A stretch of 5,366 nt of DNA from Methanobacteriota archaeon (GTDB lineage: Archaea; Halobacteriota; Methanosarcinia; Methanosarcinales; Methanoperedenaceae), in the NCBI GenBank assembly GCA_018900975.1, contig JAHIFK010000005.1:1-5366 (forward strand), in the 5' to 3' direction. Numbering within the stretch: position 1 is the first letter of the stretch; every line of letters starts with the position of its first letter. Positions 1 through 4,808 of this stretch are shown here, piece after piece. The notes beneath the pieces are model-generated. The model made no database searches. It saw only the letters and a list, made by a program, of their open reading frames with translations, and was not told the origin of the DNA. A program made the translations under genes and the position numbers.

Positions 1-3
1 CAG

Positions 4-50
4 TCACACCATTATTTTTAGAATATATATTCCTGTTGTTAGTGGTGTGA
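4..50. repeat. Inverted repeat enclosing an AT palindrome
   Basis: TCACACCATTA (4-14) pairs with TAGTGGTGTGA (40-50), giving an 11-bp stem with one G-T pair; the outer 8 bp are perfect. Inside the loop lies a perfect 12-bp palindrome, GAATATATATTC (21-32). The structure lies about 150 bases beyond the argJ stop. It could be a protein-binding site with a TATA-like core for a gene to the left of the window, an RNA hairpin, or one half of a mobile repeat. The pairing is directly visible; the function is not known. Confidence 0.6.
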
Positions 51-60
51 AAGTATTATT

Positions 61-116
61 TCAAGGGGTACGATTCATCTGCGCCCTCGAAGGGCGCAGG
101 GTTCTCTACCCCTTGA
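61..116. repeat. Nested GC-rich stem-loop, REP/MITE-like
   Basis: TCAAGGGGTA (61-70) and TACCCCTTGA (107-116) form a perfect 10-bp outer stem. Inside it CTGCGCCCT (79-87) and AGGGCGCAG (91-99) form a perfect 9-bp stem closed by a 3-base loop (CGA). An asymmetric internal loop (71-78 and 100-106) separates the two. It is far more GC-rich than the surrounding AT-rich spacer. It resembles dispersed intergenic palindromic elements or insertion-sequence end hairpins, but only one copy is in the window, so repetition is an inference. It could also stabilise or end the arg transcript. Confidence 0.65.
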
Positions 117-124
117 CCCCAACG

Positions 125-184
125 TCTAAAAACACAAATAAAACTATATTTACACTATGATTTTAATTTAAAGCAAAATAAAGG
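125..184 (-). terminator. T-rich tract downstream of argJ, possible terminator
   Basis: Read on the minus strand, the first bases after the argJ stop run through CCTTTATTTT (184-175) and later a TTTTT run (132-128). Archaeal RNA polymerase often terminates at U-rich tracts without needing a hairpin, so this is a reasonable end for the four-gene operon. The T runs are short and interrupted, and the GC-rich hairpin at 61-116 lies further downstream. The exact end point cannot be set from sequence. Confidence 0.35.
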
Positions 185-198
185 CCAGATTTCCAGTT

Positions 199-1374
199 TC
201 AGGTCGTATACATGGCGTTGATCTTCACGTAATCATAAGTCAGGTCACAGCCCCACGCTGTCGCGCGGTTTTCACCGATACCGAGCTCTACTTCGATGAG
301 TATCTCCTTGCTTTCCATAATGCTCTTTAGCTCCTCAAGCTTTCCTTCGACTATCGTGCCTGAATCAACAAGTATTGCCTCTTTATTGTTTCCAGAGAAC
401 TTAAGCGATATCCTGTCCTGATCGACATCAGCGCCCGAATACCCGGCTGCTGCGATCACTCTGCCCCAGTTGGGGTCTTTCCCGTATATCGCGGTCTTAA
501 CAAGCGGTGAGCGCACGATCGCCTTTGCAGCCGCTTTTGCATCAGCCTCTGTCCCTGCGCCGCTTACTCTTACTTCTATAAGTCTTGTCGCGCCTTCGCC
601 GTCCTTTGCTATCATCTTTGCAAGACTGATGCACACATGGTCAAGCCCTTCCTGGAAGGTTTTTTCATCGCATTCATTATACCCTGTGGCCGTAAGGAGC
701 GCCATATCGTTGGTGCTCGTGTCGCCGTCCACCACGATCATGTTGAAACTTTTATCTACGGCTTTTTTCAGGCAGGCATCAAGCGCTTTCCTTGATAAAG
801 CCGCGTCTGTAAATAAGAACGCAAGCATGGTTCCCATGTTGGGTTCTATCATCCCCGAACCTTTGGATATACCTGCTATACGCACACCATTGTCAAGTTC
901 AACTGCAACCTCTTTTATTGTTGTGTCTGTGGTCATGATAGCGCGGGCACTGGCAGAAGATGCTTCTTTTGAACCTGAAATGCTGTCGTAGACCTCATCA
1001 AAATGTCCAGAAAGCCATGCTTTATCAAGATAACGCCCTATAACACCGGTTGATGCCACGCCGATCTCTTCGGGACTGCATTTAAGTTTTTCTGCAAGGA
1101 GCCTGGCCATCCATTTTGCGTCTTCTATGCCCTTCTTACCTGTGAACGCATTGGCGCACCCGCTGTTGGCAATGATAGCTTTCAATTCTCCTTTTGAAAG
1201 CGCTTCCCTCGTGATGATCAGGGGGGCGGCAATGACTTTATTGCGTGTGAAAACCCCTGACGTGACAGGCTGCCTGGCATCAGCTACCATTATTGCAAGC
1301 CCGTTCTTTCCCTGCTTTATGCCGTTCGCCCTGATCCCCCTGACCGCGCAGATGCCGCCCTCTATGTGTTTCAT
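199..1374 (-). CDS. argJ: Glutamate N-acetyltransferase ArgJ (ornithine acetyltransferase)
   Basis: Full-length 391-residue ArgJ. It transfers the acetyl group of N-acetylornithine to glutamate, giving ornithine and N-acetylglutamate (cyclic arginine pathway, cytosol). Family marks in order: MKHIEGGICAVRG start, NSGCANAFTG (70-79), the self-cleavage motif ASTGVIG with nucleophile Thr109 (cut expected between Ser108 and Thr109 to give alpha and beta chains), KGSGMIEPNMGTM (171-183), DGDTSTND (216-223), KDGEGATR (257-264), DPNWGR (300-305) and the C-terminal WGCDLTYDYVKIN (374-386). The ATG start is supported by the family's N-terminal pattern and by AGGA 9 bases upstream. It is the last gene of the operon, 11 bases after the CBS gene. 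Some archaeal ArgJ enzymes lack the acetyl-CoA-dependent activity (EC 2.3.1.1), so whether this one is mono- or bifunctional cannot be read from the sequence. All key motifs are intact. Confidence 0.97.
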   Translation of the reverse strand: MKHIEGGICAVRGIRANGIKQGKNGLAIMVADARQPVTSGVFTRNKVIAAPLIITREALSKGELKAIIANSGCANAFTGKKGIEDAKWMARLLAEKLKCSPEEIGVASTGVIGRYLDKAWLSGHFDEVYDSISGSKEASSASARAIMTTDTTIKEVAVELDNGVRIAGISKGSGMIEPNMGTMLAFLFTDAALSRKALDACLKKAVDKSFNMIVVDGDTSTNDMALLTATGYNECDEKTFQEGLDHVCISLAKMIAKDGEGATRLIEVRVSGAGTEADAKAAAKAIVRSPLVKTAIYGKDPNWGRVIAAAGYSGADVDQDRISLKFSGNNKEAILVDSGTIVEGKLEELKSIMESKEILIEVELGIGENRATAWGCDLTYDYVKINAMYTT

Positions 1375-1385
1375 GAATTTTATTC

Positions 1386-1853
1386 CTATTCTTTTGATAA
1401 TCCCCTGATTATATCGCTTCTCACAAGGATACCGATGAGTTTACCATTCTCAATTACAGGAAGCCTGTTGACATCATATTTTACCATCATACCGGACGCC
1501 TCCTCTAAACTGATGTCAGGAGATACGGAATAAATCTTCTTTTTCATTATATCCCTTACAGGCTTCATACGAATGTCTTCGAGAGATTTCTTGAACTCTT
1601 CAAACCTTATCACGCTCCTTATTGGCATCTCTATTATCTCGAACGGGCTTGGAAGGAACATATCAGATGAGACTTCCGGAGTCTGAAATAATTTTAGCAT
1701 ATCGGTTTCTGAAACTATTCCAACTACTTTCTCATTGTCGACCACTGGCATGCCGCTTATATGGTGTTTCTTTAACAGTTCCACAAGTTTACCTACAGGA
1801 TCCCCTGGCTTGCAAGTAATTACTTCTGTATTCATCGCTTCTTTTACGTTCAT
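1386..1853 (-). CDS. Two-CBS-domain protein in the arg operon
   Basis: A 155-residue soluble protein made only of a CBS pair. CBS1 spans about residues 4-55 (VKEAMNTEVITCKPGDPV, SGMPVVDNEKVVGIVSETDML) and CBS2 about 97-153 (PVRDIMKKKIYSVSPDISLEEA, NRLPVIENGKLIGILVRSDIIRG). A linker of about 40 residues containing LPSPFEIIEMPIRSVI joins them. Each repeat ends with the usual GI-(V/L)-x-(S/R)-(E/S)-D motif. Stand-alone CBS pairs generally bind adenosine-containing ligands (AMP, ATP, SAM) and act as sensors; the ligand and partner here are unknown. The gene sits between argC and argJ, 9 bases after the argC stop, with a strong GAGGAG ribosome site. A role in tuning arginine synthesis to energy or SAM status is an inference from this position. 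There is no DNA-binding, transporter or enzyme domain. Confidence 0.93.
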   Translation of the reverse strand: MNVKEAMNTEVITCKPGDPVGKLVELLKKHHISGMPVVDNEKVVGIVSETDMLKLFQTPEVSSDMFLPSPFEIIEMPIRSVIRFEEFKKSLEDIRMKPVRDIMKKKIYSVSPDISLEEASGMMVKYDVNRLPVIENGKLIGILVRSDIIRGLSKE

Positions 1854-1858
1854 GTAGT

Positions 1859-1864
1859 CTCCTC
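1859..1864 (-). promoter_or_regulatory. Shine-Dalgarno GAGGAG fused to argC stop
   Basis: On the minus strand the argC stop and the CBS ribosome site share bases: TGAGGAG, then five bases, then ATG. A ribosome finishing argC therefore sits on the initiation site of the CBS gene, which fits coupled translation and confirms the start of the 155-residue protein. Confidence 0.8.
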
Positions 1865-2873
1865 ATGGAGCAATTGCAGGAACCCACAAACCTGTCGTTT
1901 CATTTAACCCGAACATAAGGTTCATGTTCTGTATCGCCTGGCCTGACGCTCCTTTAACTAAGTTATCTATTGCTGATATAATTACTATTCGGTCACTTCC
2001 CTGTTCGACCTCAAAACCGATATCACAGAAATTGGAGCCGCGCACTCCCCCCAGCATCGGTATGCCGTTGATAAGCCTTATGAAAGGCTTGTTTGAATAA
2101 AATTTGTTATAGATATCAGTCAATTCATCCATGTCAATTTCCCGTTTTACGAAAATATGCGCAGTAGTCAATATCCCGCGCACTGATGGTATCACATGAG
2201 GAGTAAAGCTGATCTTTTTCAGAGTCCCGTCAAGACGGGTAAGTTCCTGCACTATCTCTGCGCGGTGGCGGTGGTTCGTGAGTTTGTATGCTTGGATATT
2301 CTCAGCAATATTGGGATAATGCGACGTATTTGTTGGCTCCGCACCCGCGCCTGATATTCCGCTCTTTGAATCAAAGACCGCGCGCTCGATAAGCCCTGCA
2401 TCAGCAAGTGGTGCGGATGCAAGCGATGCGCCTGTGGGATAGCAGCCAGGGTTTGCGATAAAGTCCTGTTCCGGGATTTCGGGATGAAGCTCAGGTATTC
2501 CGTACACTGCGTCCCTCGGGTCAATGTGTTTCATTTTATACACTTTTTCAAAAACAGTTGTTTTTAACCGGTAATCCGCGCTCAAGTCTATTACTTTCAC
2601 GCCCGCCTTAAGAAGCTTCGGAACGACCTGCATTGCAGTGCCGTGCGGAACTGCTGTGAACACTATGTCAGAGCGGGATGCAACATCTTCCATGCTAAGG
2701 TCTTCAAATTCAAGATCATAAATTTTTCTAAGATGGGTATGGGTATCGCTGACTTTCTGCCCTTTTTTGTTTCGCGACGTAACTGCGACAACATTTGCCT
2801 CAGGATGATTTGCAAGCAAGCGCAACAGTTCTCCGCCAGTGTATCCTGAGCCGCCGATAATTCCTATGTCCAT
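1863..2873 (-). CDS. argC: N-acetyl-gamma-glutamyl-phosphate reductase ArgC
   Basis: Full-length 336-residue ArgC. It reduces N-acetyl-gamma-glutamyl phosphate to the semialdehyde with NADPH, the third step of arginine synthesis. The N-terminal Rossmann motif is GGSGYTGGE (7-15). Other family blocks are AVPHGTAM (74-81), DLSADYRL (96-103), YGIPELH (124-130), the active-site NPGCYPTG with Cys144, SGISGAGAEP (171-180), NHRHRAEI (200-207) with the likely catalytic His, GSNFCDIGF (279-287) and the C-terminal AIDNLVKGASGQAIQNMNLM (301-320). Length and motifs are typical of the short, stand-alone form. The ATG start lies directly before the nucleotide-binding strand and follows AAGGA by five bases. 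It is second in the operon, 8 bases after the DUF123 gene. Its substrate is made by ArgB, which is not encoded in this window. Confidence 0.98.
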   Translation of the reverse strand: MDIGIIGGSGYTGGELLRLLANHPEANVVAVTSRNKKGQKVSDTHTHLRKIYDLEFEDLSMEDVASRSDIVFTAVPHGTAMQVVPKLLKAGVKVIDLSADYRLKTTVFEKVYKMKHIDPRDAVYGIPELHPEIPEQDFIANPGCYPTGASLASAPLADAGLIERAVFDSKSGISGAGAEPTNTSHYPNIAENIQAYKLTNHRHRAEIVQELTRLDGTLKKISFTPHVIPSVRGILTTAHIFVKREIDMDELTDIYNKFYSNKPFIRLINGIPMLGGVRGSNFCDIGFEVEQGSDRIVIISAIDNLVKGASGQAIQNMNLMFGLNETTGLWVPAIAP

Positions 2874-2878
2874 GTTTA

Positions 2879-2883
2879 TCCTT
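2879..2883 (-). promoter_or_regulatory. Shine-Dalgarno AAGGA fused to DUF123 stop
   Basis: On the minus strand the stop TAA of the upstream gene is part of TAAGGA, followed by five bases and the argC ATG. This fixes the argC start and repeats the stop/ribosome-site fusion seen before the CBS gene and, more weakly (TAGGA, 9-base spacing), before argJ. Confidence 0.7.
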
Positions 2884-3325
2884 AAATGTCTGGTCTTAAT
2901 ATGATACTTTCGATTCCAGTGACCTTATCGCAAATTTCTGCAACTTTGTTTTCGGGATTTGTTCCAGAAAAGAACAGGTGCGATCTGCACGCGCAATCTG
3001 TGCATCCAAACCCTGTGATCTCCTTGAAGAGTTCAGAAAACTTTTCTGCAATTGTACATTCAAGAGCAACATATGTGGGCAGAAGGACAGCGCATATCAC
3101 ATCAGTTTGAGGCAAAAGATAATCGATGTGCCATTTTCTTACATGGTTTTTGCCGCTTGCCACATTGAAATGCCGTGTTACCCGTTTGAAACCTCCTGTT
3201 CCAAGCGCTGAACCAATGTATGCGTAGAAACCTTTCTTGAACTTTAAACCCCTGAGTTTTCCAACTATAATGTCAGTGTCATTATTCATTCTGAGGATAA
3301 GAACATAAGTTCCTTTAATGGTCAT
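2882..3325 (-). CDS. DUF123 / GIY-YIG-like family protein
   Basis: A 147-residue protein of the DUF123 family, which is related to GIY-YIG nucleases. Visible marks are GTYVLIL (5-11, the GIY-like strand), GFYAYIGSALG (32-42, the YIG-like strand), Arg48 and RH at 51-52, KWHIDYLL (64-71), Glu89 in LEC (a possible metal-binding glutamate) and GFGCTDCACRSHLFF (105-119), a Cys-rich segment shared by the family. Some relatives are fused to endonuclease III, which hints at a nucleic-acid role, but no activity is established. The ATG start fits because the first conserved strand begins at residue 5; no Shine-Dalgarno sequence is evident. It is the first gene of the operon, 8 bases before argC. No link between this family and arginine synthesis is known to me, so shared transcription may be incidental. 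Confidence 0.9.
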   Translation of the reverse strand: MTIKGTYVLILRMNNDTDIIVGKLRGLKFKKGFYAYIGSALGTGGFKRVTRHFNVASGKNHVRKWHIDYLLPQTDVICAVLLPTYVALECTIAEKFSELFKEITGFGCTDCACRSHLFFSGTNPENKVAEICDKVTGIESIILRPDI

Positions 3326-3326
3326 A

Positions 3327-3336
3327 TTTTATATAC
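3327..3336. promoter_or_regulatory. TATA-like box in the DUF123/tRNA-Leu spacer
   Basis: TTTTATATAC is the best box A candidate between the divergent operon and the tRNA. Read rightward, transcription would start about 25 bases on (near 3355), giving the tRNA precursor a leader of roughly 65 bases for RNase P to remove. Read leftward (GTATATAAAA), it ends one base before the DUF123 ATG, too close to drive that start, because transcription would begin inside the gene. The rightward role is preferred; neither is proven. Confidence 0.4.
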
Positions 3337-3420
3337 AATTTAGTTGAGATACCAAAGCTTTATGCGATAATAATCATTTAGACGCTATTGTGCGTAAAAA
3401 CCTTATGCAATCTGCAAAAT

Positions 3421-3505
3421 GCGAGGGTCGCCCAGTCCGGTCAAAGGCGTTAGCTTTAGGGGCTAGTCCCGAAGGGGTTCGTGGGTTCGAATCCCATCCC
3501 TCGCA
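3421..3505 (+). tRNA. tRNA-Leu (anticodon UAG)
   Basis: A complete 85-base type II tRNA, intronless and without encoded CCA. The acceptor stem GCGAGGG (3421-3427) pairs perfectly with CCCTCGC (3498-3504), with discriminator A at 3505. The D stem is GCC (3430-3432) with GGC (3446-3448). The anticodon stem TTAGC/GCTAG (3450-3454, 3462-3466) closes the loop TTTAGGG, with anticodon TAG at 3457-3459, reading CUA-type Leu codons. The long variable arm TCCCGAAGGGGTTC (3467-3480) is typical of Leu. The T arm is GTGGG, loop TTCGAAT, CCCAT. The AGTCCGGTCAAAGGC D-arm layout is like that of archaeal tRNA-Leu. It is transcribed divergently from the arg operon. Confidence 0.97.
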
Positions 3506-3508
3506 TCA

Positions 3509-3530
3509 ATATACAGGGGTTATATACAGG
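3509..3530 (+). promoter_or_regulatory. ATATACAGG direct repeat with TATA-like box
   Basis: ATATACAGG occurs at 3509-3517 and again at 3522-3530, 13 bases apart, directly after the tRNA. The second copy is part of TTATATACA (3520-3528), a reasonable box A for the downstream TPR gene. Transcription would start near 3550 and give a leader of about 90 bases. The repeat is certain; the promoter role is an inference. Confidence 0.4.
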
Positions 3531-3540
3531 ATGCCATTCA

Positions 3541-3580
3541 TTGCCGCATTGTAAATTCATTTAGATTGTTGGTGCGGTAA
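3541..3580. repeat. Inverted repeat upstream of the TPR gene
   Basis: TTGCCGCA (3541-3548) and TGCGGTAA (3573-3580) pair over 8 bp with one G-T pair, around a 24-base loop. If the TATA-like element at 3520-3528 is active, the start site falls within or next to this repeat, so it could be an operator or a 5' leader hairpin. It may also be chance. Confidence 0.35.
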
Positions 3581-3641
3581 GTATGGTTTTTATGAGAGTA
3601 ATGTGAAATTCTGATCTTAACTTGGTGGTGTGGAAAGCTTA

Positions 3642-4520
3642 ATGCTTATGAACTATCTTATTCGATTATTATTTATGAGATTATCAGATATAATCATAAA
3701 ACCTACCGATTCTATAGAAATTAAAGTAGCAAAGATAGGATTTTATGCTTTAATAATAGCCGCATTAATTACGGGCTTATTTCAACTGGTTTCTAAAGAT
3801 AAATCTTCCTCTGAAACCATTAATTATGGAGATTTTCAAAGTTCGATGACTGGTGGTGGAATAGGGAATACTTATATTTATTACAATGTTCCTGAAACTG
3901 CAACAAAACAAGCAATAAAGGAATTTGAAGAGCTACAAAAAAGACTTAATCAAACCGACGATAAAGTAGAGTTAACAAAGCAACAAATAGAACTATTATC
4001 TCAAGCATTAAAAGACCTTGACCAAAGAACATCTGGGATTGAGAAACTTCCCGATGGTAGAACAAAATTTGGTTCTATGATATCAGGAACCCCCTCAATA
4101 CTTATTCAAGAATATAATCTGGCTGCATCATATTTTGACACAGGTAATTATAATGCTGCATTAATTCATTCCGAAAATGCAATTAAATCCTATGAAGATT
4201 CGCAGGAAAAGGAAAGACAAACGTCAATGATTATCGGTTCATTATACCCCGGTTCATTAAACCCCGAAGCTGTGAGTAAAATGTATTCTTTAGGTGCATT
4301 GGCAGCTCAACATTTAGATCAAAAAGAACTTGCTAATCAATATGCGAAGAAAGCGCTTGATGTAAATCCATCGGCAGAAAATAATGCATTATATGCAACC
4401 ACTCTTTATAACTTGGGTAACTATAAAGAATCAATGGATTACATTGAAAAAGCAATCAAAGCCGAACCAAACAATTCAGCATTTGTAAGTACAAAAGAAA
4501 CTATTTTGAAGAAGATTTAA
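3642..4520 (+). CDS. Membrane-anchored coiled-coil/TPR protein, unknown function
   Basis: About 292 residues from ATG 3642; GTG 3630 (296 residues) and ATG 3648 are alternatives. The GGTGGTG and GGAAAG just before 3642 favour that start. Numbered from it: a short basic N-terminus, one membrane helix at about 29-50 (VAKIGFYALIIAALITGLFQLV), a polar Gly/Ser-rich linker (about 55-78), an alpha-helical, charged, likely coiled-coil region (about 88-128), then TPR-like helix pairs. The clearest are NLAASYFDTGNYNAALIHSE (159-178) and ALYATTLYNLGNYKESMDYI (249-268), with a more diverged pair around 214-242. The TPR part is probably a protein-binding surface; which side of the membrane it faces is not clear. 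No enzyme domain is seen and I do not recognise the family. Base composition is much richer in A/T than the arg genes (a sampled line is 33% G+C against 45% in argJ), suggesting accessory or acquired DNA. It appears to be a single-gene unit. Confidence 0.85.
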   Translation: MLMNYLIRLLFMRLSDIIIKPTDSIEIKVAKIGFYALIIAALITGLFQLVSKDKSSSETINYGDFQSSMTGGGIGNTYIYYNVPETATKQAIKEFEELQKRLNQTDDKVELTKQQIELLSQALKDLDQRTSGIEKLPDGRTKFGSMISGTPSILIQEYNLAASYFDTGNYNAALIHSENAIKSYEDSQEKERQTSMIIGSLYPGSLNPEAVSKMYSLGALAAQHLDQKELANQYAKKALDVNPSAENNALYATTLYNLGNYKESMDYIEKAIKAEPNNSAFVSTKETILKKI

Positions 4521-4548
4521 AAACAATACTGCATAAGAATTAAATCTT
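4512..4548 (+). repeat. Inverted repeat over the TPR stop codon
   Basis: AAGATTTAA (4512-4520) and TTAAATCTT (4540-4548) are perfect 9-bp complements around a 19-base loop, and the stop codon TAA forms the end of the left arm. In the transcript this would be an AU-rich hairpin at the 3' end of the coding region, possibly affecting mRNA stability or termination. In such AT-rich DNA chance cannot be excluded. Confidence 0.45.
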
Positions 4549-4585
4549 ATTATATAAACGCTTATAACCCATCTTTGAGAACTAA

Positions 4586-4598
4586 TTTTTTCGAAAAA
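4586..4598 (+). terminator. T6 tract, possible terminator of the TPR gene
   Basis: A run of six T (4586-4591) lies 66 bases after the TPR stop and continues as CGAAAAA, making TTTTTCGAAAAA a perfect palindrome. A T run of this length is enough for archaeal termination in many cases. The A run could do the same for leftward transcription. A second run of seven T is at 4741-4747, preceded by a small GTAG/CTAC hairpin. Confidence 0.35.
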
Positions 4599-4627
4599 CC
4601 CACAATCAAGACCAACAGTTTATAAAA

Positions 4628-4699
4628 TCACCCCTGATATTCTTTACTTCTAAAACCTATTTTCCTCTTAATTGTCACCCCTGCCGATACTGTTTCTTC
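4628..4699. repeat. Two degenerate TCACCCCTG repeats, possible IS-end material
   Basis: TCACCCCTG is found at 4628-4636 and 4675-4683, 47 bases apart in the same direction. The similarity extends past it: GATATTCTTTACTTC (4636-4650) against GATACTGTTTCTTC (4686-4699), allowing small gaps. Lying between the TPR gene and a transposase gene, they could be transposase-binding repeats or remnants of two insertion-sequence ends. The matching inverted end would lie beyond the right edge of the window and cannot be checked here. Confidence 0.4.
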
Positions 4700-4775
4700 A
4701 ATAGTTATTTTTATGGAATTTTGTATATGTAGGTCTACGCTTTTTTTAAGATAAACACAATCAACAAACGTTAAC

Positions 4776-4783
4776 TTTAAATA
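4776..4783 (+). promoter_or_regulatory. TATA box for the transposase gene
   Basis: TTTAAATA matches the archaeal box A consensus. Its centre is about 29 bases before the transposase ATG, so transcription would begin at or a few bases before the start codon, giving a leaderless or nearly leaderless mRNA. This agrees with the lack of a Shine-Dalgarno sequence before 4809. A second TATATATA stretch just before the ATG is too close to serve this start. Confidence 0.5.
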
Positions 4784-4808
4784 ATATCATATACATACTA
4801 TATATAAT

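Noticed and set aside
1..198. CRISPR repeats
   Set aside because: The palindromes here are different from each other and not regularly repeated with spacers.
470..991. Long plus-strand open frame across argJ
   Set aside because: It is antisense to argJ, whose motifs are intact over the same bases. The translated product is low in charge and shows no family features.
2252..2524. Minus-strand open frame in another frame inside argC
   Set aside because: It overlaps the catalytic region of a complete ArgC and shows no recognisable features.
3590..3615. C/D-box small RNA (ATGAGAG followed by CTGA)
   Set aside because: The C-like box does not match RTGATGA and the spacing is too short for a C/D guide RNA.
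4729..4747. Bacterial-type intrinsic terminator (GTAG/CTAC hairpin then T7)
   Set aside because: The stem is only 4 bp with a 2-base loop; the T run may end transcripts by itself, but the hairpin is not convincing, so it is only mentioned with the other T tract.
3481..4808. Integrated element with an attachment site in the tRNA-Leu 3' end
   Set aside because: The AT-rich region after the tRNA suggested this, but no second copy of the tRNA 3' end and no integrase gene is visible within the window.
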